A DNA stretch of 64,000 nucleotides. Origin: Opitutia bacterium (GTDB lineage Bacteria > Verrucomicrobiota > Verrucomicrobiia > Opitutales > Opitutaceae). Below the pieces are notes generated by a model. That model ran no database searches. It saw only the letters and a program-made list of their open reading frames with translations, and was not told the origin of the DNA. This document shows positions 56,314-64,000 of this stretch, one piece after another. The position numbers were made by a program, and so were the translations under genes. Location of the stretch: contig PLMW01000028.1 of the NCBI GenBank assembly GCA_003142615.1, forward strand, positions 71,570 through 135,569, given 5' to 3'. Every line of letters starts with the position of its first letter. The stretch's first letter is position 1.

Positions 56314-57447
56314 TCAGAAAAACTTCTTGGCTTTCTCAAAGAAACTCCGCCCCACCGGCTCGTCCGCGTCGCCGCTGACGATGGCGAAGTCCTCCAGTTT
56401 CTTGCGCTGCTCCGCGGTGAGATGCGTGGGCACCTCCACCTGCACGCGCACCAGCTGGTCGCCGGGATGGCCGGAGCGCAGCCCGGGCAGGCCGCGGCCC
56501 TTGAGCCGGAAGGTCGTGCCCGACTGCGTGCCGGCCGGGATCTTGAGCGACGCCTTGCCGGACAGCGTGGGCACTTCGATCGTGCCGCCGAGCGCCGCCA
56601 GCGTGAACTTGACCGGGATTTCGCAGAACAGGTCGTCCCCCTGGCGCTCGAAAATCTCGTGATCCTTGACGTGGATGACGATGTAGAGATCGCCCGGCTG
56701 GCCGCCGTATGCGCCCGCCTCGCCGTTGCCGACGGAACGCAGCCTGGAGCCCGTGTCGACCCCGGGCGGGACGCGCACATTGAGTTTGGCGGTCTTGTTG
56801 ACCCGCCCTTCCCCCCGGCATTCGCGGCAGGGTTTGTCGACCCGGGTGCCGGTGCCATGGCAGTTCGGGCAGACCTGGCGGACGGTGAAAAATCCACGCG
56901 AAGTCGTCACCTGGCCGGCGCCCCGGCAGGTCGGACACGTCACGCGTTTCGAGCCCGGCTCCGCGCCGGTGCCGTTGCAATGGTCGCACGGGGCGAGCTT
57001 GCGGAACGAAATCTCCTTCTCCACGCCACGCGCGGCCTCCTCCAGCGCGATCTCGATGTCGTAGCGCAGGTCCGCCCCGTCGCGCGCCCCGTCGGCCCCG
57101 CCCCCGCCGAAAAACTCCTCGAAGATGCTGCCGCCGCCGCCGCCGAACGCCCCGCGGAAAATGTCAAACGGATCGTGGAAGCCGCCCGCGGGCCCGCCCG
57201 CGCCGCGCGGCCCCGCCCCCTGCGAGAACGCCGCGTGGCCGTAGCGGTCGTAGGCGGCGCGTTTGTCGGGATCCTTGAGCACCTCGTAGGCCTCGGAGAT
57301 TTTCTTGAACATTTCCTCGGCCGGCTTGCTGGCCGGGTTTTTGTCGGGATGATACTGGATCGCCTTCTTGCGGTAGGCTTTCTTTACCTCCTCCTCCGAG
57401 GCGTCCCGGCCCACGCCGAGCAGTTCATAATAGTCTTCCTTGGCCAT
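56314..57447 (-). CDS. dnaJ: Chaperone DnaJ (Hsp40)
   Basis: 377 residues. The J-domain has [20 protein letters not shown] and the HPD triad in [12 protein letters not shown] Gly/Phe-rich linker follows (about 75-120). The zinc-binding region carries four CxxCxGxG repeats ([32 protein letters not shown]), then the substrate-binding domains ([16 protein letters not shown]). It stimulates DnaK's ATPase and delivers unfolded clients. It follows grpE by 79 bases; dnaK itself is elsewhere. A CIRCE operator was not seen in the grpE-dnaJ gap. Confidence 0.97.
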   Translation of the reverse strand: MAKEDYYELLGVGRDASEEEVKKAYRKKAIQYHPDKNPASKPAEEMFKKISEAYEVLKDPDKRAAYDRYGHAAFSQGAGPRGAGGPAGGFHDPFDIFRGAFGGGGGSIFEEFFGGGGADGARDGADLRYDIEIALEEAARGVEKEISFRKLAPCDHCNGTGAEPGSKRVTCPTCRGAGQVTTSRGFFTVRQVCPNCHGTGTRVDKPCRECRGEGRVNKTAKLNVRVPPGVDTGSRLRSVGNGEAGAYGGQPGDLYIVIHVKDHEIFERQGDDLFCEIPVKFTLAALGGTIEVPTLSGKASLKIPAGTQSGTTFRLKGRGLPGLRSGHPGDQLVRVQVEVPTHLTAEQRKKLEDFAIVSGDADEPVGRSFFEKAKKFF

Positions 57448-57526
57448 GAGTGGTGGTGTCGCTTGAGGTGCCTGCCGGCGGGCGATTGACGATCGTCATA
57501 TCGCGCGCAAGCGCGCTCCTGCACTT

Positions 57527-58096
57527 TCAGCCCTTGGCCTCCTTCGCCGGACCGCTGGACAATATCACGCTGGCGGCCCGCAGCAACCGGCCGTGGAGGG
57601 TGTAGCCGGTGCGCACCACCTGCAGGACATGCTCCTCGGGCACCTCGGAACTCGGCTGGTGCGAGAGCGACTCGTGCAGATGCGGGTCGAACTTCTGCCC
57701 CACCGGATTCACCTCCTTCAGCCCTTGGCGGCCGAGGACGCCCTTGAATTGTTCCAGGACCATCGCCACGCCGTCGGTGATGGTTTTGGCGTCGGGCTGC
57801 TGGCGCGCGGTCGCCAGGCTGAGTTGCAGGGTGTCGAGCACCGGCAGGAGATGCTGCAGCAGGTTCACGGCGGCATGTTGCCGCAGTTCATCCTTCTCCC
57901 GGGTGACGCGCCGGCGGTAATTCTCAAGATCGGCCACGGCGCGCAGATAGTGGTCATAGTTGCCGGCCGCCTCCATTTTCGCCGCCGCCAGCTGCTCCTC
58001 CAGCGGAAGCCCGGCCGAAGCGGCCGGACTGTCCGCCGCCGCGGTGGAGTCCGGGCCGGTCTTGCCAGGCGTGTCTTGCGGTGAGGATGCGGTCAT
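57527..58096 (-). CDS. grpE: Nucleotide exchange factor GrpE
   Basis: 189 residues. A disordered Ala/Pro/Thr-rich N-terminus (1-40) precedes the long dimerising helix (NYDHYLRAVADLENYRRRVT) and the beta-wing domain (VNPVGQKFDPHLHESLSHQP, EEHVLQVVRTGYTLHGRLLR). These match GrpE, which releases ADP from DnaK. ATG 58096 is chosen; an upstream TTG adds four residues. It directly precedes dnaJ, and the AsmA-like gene ends 17 bases before it. Confidence 0.94.
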   Translation of the reverse strand: MTASSPQDTPGKTGPDSTAAADSPAASAGLPLEEQLAAAKMEAAGNYDHYLRAVADLENYRRRVTREKDELRQHAAVNLLQHLLPVLDTLQLSLATARQQPDAKTITDGVAMVLEQFKGVLGRQGLKEVNPVGQKFDPHLHESLSHQPSSEVPEEHVLQVVRTGYTLHGRLLRAASVILSSGPAKEAKG

Positions 58097-58113
58097 GGGA
58101 AACGGCAAGTAAA

Positions 58114-58878
58114 CTATTTCTTCAGGGTTTTCTCAAGCGCGTCGAACAACCCTTTCACCGCCTCGCCGGTCTTGCGACCTGTTTCCCTGACCCGGCCGCC
58201 GGCGGCGCGCAGCGCCGCATCGGTTTCAGGCAGGATGCCGCCGATGGCGCCGGCGACGGGAGCGAAGATGTCGGCGAACGGCGCGGCCAGCTGCTTCGCG
58301 CTCGTGACATTTTCGTAGGTATGGTTGAAATTGAGCGTGAATTCACGCACGTCCGGGTTGCGTCTCGAGTAATCGGCAATGACCAGCCGGTCGAGCCGCA
58401 CCTGCAGACGCTTGATCAGGAACTCGCGGGCCGGCGCGGCCGCCGGCGACTTCGGATCGGGGGACGGTCCGGCCAGCCCCTCCTGAAAAGCCCTCGTGTT
58501 GATCAGGCCGCGCTGATCCTTCACGAGCGTGATTCCCGTCATATTGACGACGAGGTAATTGATCACCGGACGGCGGCCGAACAGGGAAAACAACTGCGCG
58601 TCGGCGCGGATTTCGCGCACTTCGACAAAATCCTTCCGCGGGAACGCCGGCGGGTTGGTGATCACCAGCCCGCGCAGCTCCAGGTTCGCCGTGAAGGGAT
58701 TGGCGTAGAGTGTCTGGATTTCGATGCCGAAACCCGTGCGTTCCTGCACGAGCCTGGTCACGGCCAATGGCAGCAGAATCATCCACGCCACCGCGAGACA
58801 GGCGAAGAGAATGGCGAGAAAAAGCAGCAGGTTAAACCCGGCTCCTCCCCGCCGTGATGCTGTGTGCAATGCGTTCAT
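58114..58878 (-). CDS. AsmA-like membrane-anchored protein
   Basis: 254 residues. One N-terminal membrane helix (about 17-40, LLLFLAILFACLAVAWMILLPL) is followed by an AsmA/DUF748-like domain: GIEIQTLYANPFTANLELRG, LVITNPPAFPRKDFVEVREI, VNMTGITLVKDQRGLINT, ERLQVRLDRLVIAD-type strand (here KRLQVRLDRLVIADYS). AsmA-type proteins are linked to envelope lipid transport and outer-membrane assembly. The C-terminus is an amphipathic helix rich in Ala/Gly. It sits between manA (7 bases) and grpE (17 bases), so is co-transcribed. The function in this species is unknown. Confidence 0.75.
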   Translation of the reverse strand: MNALHTASRRGGAGFNLLLFLAILFACLAVAWMILLPLAVTRLVQERTGFGIEIQTLYANPFTANLELRGLVITNPPAFPRKDFVEVREIRADAQLFSLFGRRPVINYLVVNMTGITLVKDQRGLINTRAFQEGLAGPSPDPKSPAAAPAREFLIKRLQVRLDRLVIADYSRRNPDVREFTLNFNHTYENVTSAKQLAAPFADIFAPVAGAIGGILPETDAALRAAGGRVRETGRKTGEAVKGLFDALEKTLKK

Positions 58879-58885
58879 GGTGCCC

Positions 58886-59833
58886 TCAAATGAAGTTTTC
58901 CGTCACCAGCAGAAGGCTGTCCTCGGTCGCGGTGAAGGCAAACCGGCCGGCATACGGCAGCAGGGCGTTGTCGCCGCGTCCCAGCGCCTGCGCCGTGGCG
59001 GCCTCCTGCACGCGTCCACCCACCACGTGCAGCAGCCGTGGTTGCTGCCCGGCGGCAAACATCAGACGTCCACCGCGGGCCAGGGGTTCGCGCCGGATGC
59101 GGAACTGGGCGCAATCGGCCAGCACCGCCGGCGTGGCGGCGGCGCGCAGTGGCCGCGACTCCGGCTGATCCCAGAGAATCGACGCCAGCGCTTCGCGCAG
59201 ATGAAGCTGGCGCGGCTGGCGGTCCGGACCGGTGCGTCCCCAGTCATAGACGCGGTAGGTGGTGTCGGAATTCTGCTGAATCTCGAGAATCAGATTGCCG
59301 GCATCGATGGCATGCACGGTGCCGCTGTGCACGAGGATGGAATCGCCCGCCGCCACCGGAAACCGGTTGACGCATGCCTCCAGCGTGCCGCGGGCGAGGG
59401 CTTGCTCAAACTGCGCGCGGGTCACGCCCGGCCGCAACCCCACGATGAGCGACGCCCCGGGCGCAGCCCCGGCAATGAACCAGTTCTCGGTCTTCGGCTC
59501 ATCACCCAATGCCGGCGTCTTGTCCACCGGCGGGTGCACCTGCAGGCTGAGACGTTCGCGGCAATCGAGCCATTTCACCAGAATCGGGAAAGCCCGCGCC
59601 ACCGGCCACTGCGGCCCCATCACGTCCCGGCCGTGACCTGCGATGAGCTGGCGCAGGGTGAGGCCGGAATACGGTCCGCCGTGCACGATCGATTGGGCCT
59701 CCGGGCGGTCGACAATCTCCCAGCTTTCGCCGATCGTCCTTCCCGACGGCAGCGCCCGGCCGAACGCGCCCGCCAGCGTCTGGCCCCCCCAGACGCGTTC
59801 CTGATAGATGGACTCGAATCGCAAGACCTCCAT
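58886..59833 (-). CDS. manA: Mannose-6-phosphate isomerase, class I-type cupin
   Basis: 315 residues, of the shorter Bacillus-type ManA group. It interconverts mannose-6-P and fructose-6-P. Visible are RVWGGQTLAGAFG, GESWEIVDRPEAQSIV, the zinc ligands in LSLQVHPPVDKTP and TENWFIAG (Gln/His and Glu), and VHSGTVHAIDAGNLILEIQQ, then SDTTYRVYDWGR. It is first in the minus-strand run; the promoter must lie in the 105-base divergent gap before ftsK, where an AT-rich stretch is seen at about 59845-59885. Confidence 0.94.
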   Translation of the reverse strand: MEVLRFESIYQERVWGGQTLAGAFGRALPSGRTIGESWEIVDRPEAQSIVHGGPYSGLTLRQLIAGHGRDVMGPQWPVARAFPILVKWLDCRERLSLQVHPPVDKTPALGDEPKTENWFIAGAAPGASLIVGLRPGVTRAQFEQALARGTLEACVNRFPVAAGDSILVHSGTVHAIDAGNLILEIQQNSDTTYRVYDWGRTGPDRQPRQLHLREALASILWDQPESRPLRAAATPAVLADCAQFRIRREPLARGGRLMFAAGQQPRLLHVVGGRVQEAATAQALGRGDNALLPYAGRFAFTATEDSLLLVTENFI

Positions 59834-59938
59834 GATGCAGAGCTTATAGGTTGATCGTGAATATGAAAACCGGTTATTTACATTGACCGGCCGGACCGGT
59901 AAGGTGGACCTTCAGTTGGCGCTTTTGCCGTTACACAA

Positions 59939-62428
59939 ATGCCCAAGTCGGAGACTTCAAACTCAAAGAGCGTTCCGTCGTTCGAGGGTCCACGCTACCG
60001 GCCGAAGTGGCTGGTGGCCAGCATCTGCTTTCTGCTGGGTGCGTGGATCGCCGTCACCCTGCTGGATTATACCCCCCGGCAGAGTCATGAATACCAGATC
60101 GGCGGACAAAGCGCCTGGAATGGAACGGTGTGGGTCGTTCATGATCTGGCCGCGCCATCACCCAACCTCGGCGGGCCGTGGGGTGCGGATATTGCGTGGT
60201 GGTCCCTGCACCTGCTGGGCTTGAGCACGTGGCTGCTGCCGGTTTTTCTCCTCTGGTTTGCCTGGGTGGCGGTGCGCAATGCCCGGCGTCTCGTGCTCAC
60301 CCGCTTTATTGCGATGATCCTGTGCATCGCGACGGAATCGGGGCTTTGGTCCATGGTGAAGGTCGTCAATAAAAACGATTACTTCACCCAGGGACTGGGC
60401 GGCGTGATTGGGCAGTTGCTCTACCATCAGCTGCTCAAAGACACGGTGGGCGTGGTGGGCGCGGGTCTGCTGCTGGGAACCATCTTCGTCCTGACCCTGG
60501 CGTTCATTTTCACCCGCGACATCGGGTCGGAACTGGAGAAGATGTTCGCTGCCATTCACACCTGGCGGGGACTCCGCGCGCAACGCGCAGCCGAGCGCGC
60601 CCAATTGAAGCGGAAGGAGAAGGAAGCCAAGGGCAAGGCCATTACAGCCAAGGCGGCCGCCGTGGCGTTGATGCCGCCCGCCAGCAGGAAACAGCCGCTC
60701 GTCATCCCCAAGACCAAGGAGGAAATTGCGCGGGAAGCCGCGGCGGCGAAGATCGTCGATCCCTCCATCCCCGAATCTGCCAAAACCGTGCTCCGAATGG
60801 CCTCAGCCGAGGAACCGGCTTCCCCCGGCGCCAAGGCCGTGGCTGGTTCGCTGGGCAAACTCAATATCGTCAAACCCGAGGAAACCAAGAAAGCCCGGAG
60901 CACCCTCCTCTCCCGCGCCGACGAAAACTACCAGTTCCCCCCCCTTTCGCTGCTGCGTGAACCGGATAAACTCGATGTCAGTTCCAGCGAAGAGGAACAC
61001 CGGCAAAACGCCGAGAACCTCCTGCGCATCCTGGCCGAATTCGGCGTCGAAGTGACGCTCGGCGAGATCCACGTCGGCCCGGTCATCACCCGGTACGAGG
61101 TCATCCCCGCCGCAGGTGTGCGTGTTGAGAAGATCGCCGGCCTCGACAAAAACATCGCCTTGGGCATGCGCGCGCAGTCCGTCCGCATCATGGCACCCAT
61201 CCCCGGCAAGGCCGCTGTCGGTGTCGAGGTGCCCAACCAGAAGCGGATGGAAGTCGGCCTGCGGGAAATCCTCGAATCAGAAGACTGGGCCGCCGCCAAG
61301 GCGGAGCTGCCCATCGCGCTGGGCAAGGACGTCAGCGGCAGGCCGCTCGTCTCCGATCTCGCCAAGATGCCCCACCTGCTCATTGCCGGCGCCACCGGCT
61401 CGGGCAAGTCGGTCTGCATCAATGCCATCATTGCCTCCATTCTCTATCACGCGAGTCCGCGCGACGTCCGGCTGCTCATGATCGACCCGAAGATCGTCGA
61501 ATTGAGGATCTTCAACGTCCTGCCGCACATGCTCATCCCGGTGGTCACCGAGGCGAAAAAGGTGCCCGCCGCGCTCAAATGGCTGCTCAAAGAAATGGAA
61601 ATGCGCTACCAGATCTTTGCCAAGGTCGGCGTGCGCAACATCAGCGGCTTCAACAGCCGGAAGAAGTCCGCCCGGGAGGCCGCTACCGCCGGTGAAACCC
61701 AGTCCACGATCGACGTTGCCTCCCTCCCCCGCGACGTCGAGGTGCCCGAGCACATGTACTACGTCGTCGCCATCATCGACGAGCTGGCCGACCTGATGAT
61801 GGTGGCCCCGGCGGAGATCGAGAACTCGGTCGCTCGCCTCGCGCAGCTGGCCCGCGCCACCGGCATCCACATCATCATCGCCACCCAGCGTCCGTCGGTG
61901 AACGTCATCACCGGCATCATCAAGGCCAACCTGCCCTCGCGCATCGCCTTCCAGGTCGCCTCGCAGGTCGACTCGCGCACCATCATCGACACCAAGGGGG
62001 CCGAGACGCTCATCGGCCGGGGCGACATGCTTTTCTCTCCGCCCGGCACCTCCAAGCTGGTGCGCGCGCAGGGCGCCCTGGTCTCCGATGAGGAAATCAG
62101 CAAGCTCCTCGAGTTCCTCCAGCGGAACGGCCCGCCGGCCTACGCCCAGGACGTGCAGGCTCACATCGACCGGGCCGCCAGCGAGGACGAAGAGGAGGCC
62201 GACGACGGGGACGACGACGAGCTGGGCGACGACGAGGAACTGTTCAAGCAGGCCGTCGAAGTGCTCAAGGTCTCGCGCCGCGCCTCCACCTCGATGCTCC
62301 AGCGGCGCCTGCGCATCGGCTATAACCGCGCGGCGCGCGTCATGGAACTCATGGAGGAAAAGGGCATCGTCGGCCCCGAGAACGGCGCCCAGCCGCGCGA
62401 GATTCTCGTGGATTTGGACAAATTCTAG
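59939..62428 (+). CDS. ftsK: DNA translocase FtsK/SpoIIIE
   Basis: 829 residues. Four membrane helices occupy ~25-190, followed by a charged linker. The motor has FGVEVTLGEIHVGPVITRYE (alpha domain), Walker A AGATGSGKSVCINAI, LLMIDPKIVELRIFNVLPHM, Walker B YYVVAIIDELADLMM, and ATQRPSVNVITGIIKANLPS. A very acidic spacer (SEDEEEADDGDDDELGDDEE) precedes the C-terminal gamma winged helix (VSRRASTSMLQRRLRIGYNR), which reads KOPS-like DNA signals. It pumps chromosome ends through the division septum and activates dif recombination. The RodZ-like gene follows in the same direction. Confidence 0.96.
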   Translation: MPKSETSNSKSVPSFEGPRYRPKWLVASICFLLGAWIAVTLLDYTPRQSHEYQIGGQSAWNGTVWVVHDLAAPSPNLGGPWGADIAWWSLHLLGLSTWLLPVFLLWFAWVAVRNARRLVLTRFIAMILCIATESGLWSMVKVVNKNDYFTQGLGGVIGQLLYHQLLKDTVGVVGAGLLLGTIFVLTLAFIFTRDIGSELEKMFAAIHTWRGLRAQRAAERAQLKRKEKEAKGKAITAKAAAVALMPPASRKQPLVIPKTKEEIAREAAAAKIVDPSIPESAKTVLRMASAEEPASPGAKAVAGSLGKLNIVKPEETKKARSTLLSRADENYQFPPLSLLREPDKLDVSSSEEEHRQNAENLLRILAEFGVEVTLGEIHVGPVITRYEVIPAAGVRVEKIAGLDKNIALGMRAQSVRIMAPIPGKAAVGVEVPNQKRMEVGLREILESEDWAAAKAELPIALGKDVSGRPLVSDLAKMPHLLIAGATGSGKSVCINAIIASILYHASPRDVRLLMIDPKIVELRIFNVLPHMLIPVVTEAKKVPAALKWLLKEMEMRYQIFAKVGVRNISGFNSRKKSAREAATAGETQSTIDVASLPRDVEVPEHMYYVVAIIDELADLMMVAPAEIENSVARLAQLARATGIHIIIATQRPSVNVITGIIKANLPSRIAFQVASQVDSRTIIDTKGAETLIGRGDMLFSPPGTSKLVRAQGALVSDEEISKLLEFLQRNGPPAYAQDVQAHIDRAASEDEEEADDGDDDELGDDEELFKQAVEVLKVSRRASTSMLQRRLRIGYNRAARVMELMEEKGIVGPENGAQPREILVDLDKF

Positions 62429-62551
62429 GCTTTGTCCTCCGCGCCAACCATCAGACCGTGGCGCCCGGGCGCCTACCCACCCCGGCGGGTTTTGAGCGTT
62501 CCATGCAAGATCCGTCTTCCCATCCTCGGCAAAATTGCATAACTGACTGTC

Positions 62552-63325
62552 ATGCAGACCATCGGTGAGCGCCTCGAAGAGGCCCGCAAACGCAAGGGGA
62601 TTTCCATCCGCGAAGCCGCGGAAGCCACCAAAATCCGCGGCGAATATCTGCACAAGCTCGAAAGCAACAGCTTCGATCTGAATCTGCCCGAGATCTACAT
62701 CCGCGGCTTCCTGCGCAACTATGCGGTTTATCTGAAGCTCAACGCGGACAAGATTATGGCCGACTACAAGACGCTGGCGCCCAACGAGGGCCGGACCTCC
62801 CGCCGCGAAAATCGCGAGGTCTACGGCCGCCTGGATCTCAGCCAGACCGCCCGCCAGGCCGCCGAGACTGCTCCCGCTGCGGCCGGCACGGAGGCATCAG
62901 CCGCCGCACCCGCCCCGGCGCGACCGAGTTTTCCCGCCTCGGCTGGCGCCGGCACCGCACCCATCGATCCCGCGCTGCTCATCAAGGGCGGCATCGCCGT
63001 GGTCGCGCTGGTCTTCGTTGTCGCGATCATCTTCGGCATCAGGGCGATTTCCAGCGGCCCGGCGAAACCCACCGCGGAAATCAAGGCCACGGCCCAGCAA
63101 ACGATCACCCTTATCGCCCGTGACACGGTGCGCGTGAAGCTCGTGCAGGAACTGGATGGAGCCGAACTGTTCCAAGGCCCGCTGATCAAAGGCGAGCCCC
63201 GCACCTTCACCAAGCGCGGCTCGCTGCTGCTCACCGCCACGGCGCTCCAGAATGTCGACATCGAGATCAACGGCAAGCGCCAGCCCAATCCCTATTCGGG
63301 CTACGACCGCGTGCAAATTCCCTAG
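62552..63325 (+). CDS. RodZ-like helix-turn-helix membrane protein
   Basis: 257 residues. The cytoplasmic HTH (IGERLEEARKRKGISIREAA, then TKIRGEYLHKLESNSF and PEIYIRGFLRNYAVYL) is of the RodZ HTH_25 type. An Ala/Pro-rich linker (about 95-140), one membrane helix (about 148-170, GGIAVVALVFVVAIIFGIRAI) and a C-terminal DUF4115-like beta domain (ARDTVRVKLVQELDGAELFQ, LLLTATALQNVDIEINGK) follow. RodZ links MreB to cell-wall synthesis and rod shape. Location after ftsK fits a cell-envelope/division context. Gap to ftsK is 123 bases. Confidence 0.88.
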   Translation: MQTIGERLEEARKRKGISIREAAEATKIRGEYLHKLESNSFDLNLPEIYIRGFLRNYAVYLKLNADKIMADYKTLAPNEGRTSRRENREVYGRLDLSQTARQAAETAPAAAGTEASAAAPAPARPSFPASAGAGTAPIDPALLIKGGIAVVALVFVVAIIFGIRAISSGPAKPTAEIKATAQQTITLIARDTVRVKLVQELDGAELFQGPLIKGEPRTFTKRGSLLLTATALQNVDIEINGKRQPNPYSGYDRVQIP

Positions 63326-63370
63326 GCGCGGGCGTGGCTCGCGAGAGGGAGCAACGCGGGGCGCGTGAGG

Positions 63371-63919
63371 CTAGCGCATCCCGACCGGCGGGCCGAGGAT
63401 TTCGCGCAGCACGACGGCCCGGCGCAGGCCGGCCGGAGTTCGCAGATCCGCCGGCAGCCGGTTCGCCGGTGCAGCAACGGGTGCCTCGACGGTCGCCGGC
63501 GCGATCCTGGCATGTGCCGGTCGGGCTGTCTCCAATTCCCGGAGCCGCGCGAGCATTTGCTGCTGCCGCTCCAGTTCCCCCGAGTAGCCCGGGGCCGCCG
63601 CCGCATCCATGGCCTGCAAGGGCGGCTCGACCATGACCGGACGCACCTCTTCAAACATCGGCGGAGGTTCCGGAAACTCCGGAGCCTCTTCGACGGAATC
63701 AGGTGCGGGCGGTGGGACTGGCATAAGGCCGCGCCGCTCCATGATCCGGCGGCGGATTTCCTCCTGGATGCGGCGCGTGCGCTCCGCCTCCTGCCCGTCC
63801 CTCGCGGGCGCTTCACCCGCCGTCTCCTGCGTGCGGGCCTGCTTGAATTTCTGCAGGATCGCCACGATCGCGATCGCGACCACGACGAGCGCCTGCGGGT
63901 GATTGAGCAGCCAGTCCAT
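63371..63919 (-). CDS. Small membrane-anchored protein of unknown function
   Basis: 182 residues. A short N-terminal hydrophobic segment (MDWLLNHPQALVVVAIAIVA) is followed by a basic/acidic helical stretch (AERTRRIQEEIRRRIMERRG), a Pro/Glu-rich disordered middle, and a small conserved-looking C-terminus (LRTPAGLRRAVVLREILGPP). The end segment recalls a family of small verrucomicrobial proteins, but I cannot name it. It converges on the RodZ-like gene, 45 bases away. The final 80 bases of the window (63920-64000) show no gene. Confidence 0.65.
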   Translation of the reverse strand: MDWLLNHPQALVVVAIAIVAILQKFKQARTQETAGEAPARDGQEAERTRRIQEEIRRRIMERRGLMPVPPPAPDSVEEAPEFPEPPPMFEEVRPVMVEPPLQAMDAAAAPGYSGELERQQQMLARLRELETARPAHARIAPATVEAPVAAPANRLPADLRTPAGLRRAVVLREILGPPVGMR

Positions 63920-64000
63920 GGGAAGCGGTGTACGAATCAGGAGGAGCCGGATTCAAACAAGACCCGCCGGTCCAGTTCTCCAGCCCGGCTCATTTTTTCC

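Noticed and set aside
55597-57489. Plus-strand ORF of about 630 codons opposite purN-rfaE2-dnaJ
   Set aside because: Antisense to three well-recognised genes; composition is that of a mirror frame.

Overview
The window looks like a chromosome segment from a GC-rich Verrucomicrobiota bacterium, most probably Opitutaceae-like. That placement is inference. It rests on the GC-rich codon use, weak Shine-Dalgarno signals, many secreted carbohydrate-active enzymes with LamG domains, the style of the pilin and DUF7305-like proteins, and gaps full of small palindromic elements. I see no tRNA, rRNA, CRISPR array, prophage or complete insertion sequence.

Layout. 1-2.5 kb: a PIN-PhoH protein cut by the window edge, a small unknown protein and a membrane-anchored coiled-coil protein. 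2.8-6.2 kb: a Mg2+ P-type ATPase followed by a PTS EIIA-like protein. 7-9.3 kb: an ECF sigma factor, a tiny ORF and a YcaQ-type DNA glycosylase. 9.3-15.6 kb: a cobalamin riboswitch with a BtuB-like receptor, divergent from a methionine synthase gene that is split in two. 15.7-31 kb: secreted carbohydrate enzymes (GH3, GH27, CE1-like esterase, LamG proteins, a Tat-exported TIM-barrel protein) mixed with small unknowns. 31-36.4 kb: a BASS-type transporter, a receiver protein, an M50-like membrane protein with two cyclic-nucleotide-binding-like domains, and a subtilase. 36.6-44.5 kb: RtcB, an unknown exported protein, MetY, a PHP-UvrD fusion helicase and YjbQ. 44.9-48.1 kb: accB-accC and a GH105 enzyme. 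48.5-55.1 kb: a type IV pilus cluster (minor pilins, then PilM/N/O/P-like). 55.2-59.8 kb: a six-gene minus-strand run manA-(AsmA-like)-grpE-dnaJ-rfaE2-purN. 59.9-64 kb: ftsK, a RodZ-like protein and an unknown.

Functional links. Cobalamin uptake (riboswitch plus receptor) sits beside the cobalamin-dependent methionine synthase, and a second methionine enzyme (MetY) lies 24 kb away. The glycoside hydrolases suggest growth on galactose- and glucose-containing plant polysaccharides and pectin.

The most unusual signals are small palindromic elements acting inside or at the edges of genes. An 82-bp element with near-perfect inverted ends lies exactly between the two halves of metH. MetY is followed by a second, synonymously recoded copy of its last 21 codons behind a hairpin element. 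One palindrome supplies the stop codons of both convergent genes pilP and purN. The minor-pilin trio is bracketed by elements that share a core, and its third member carries an inserted six-unit NHL propeller.
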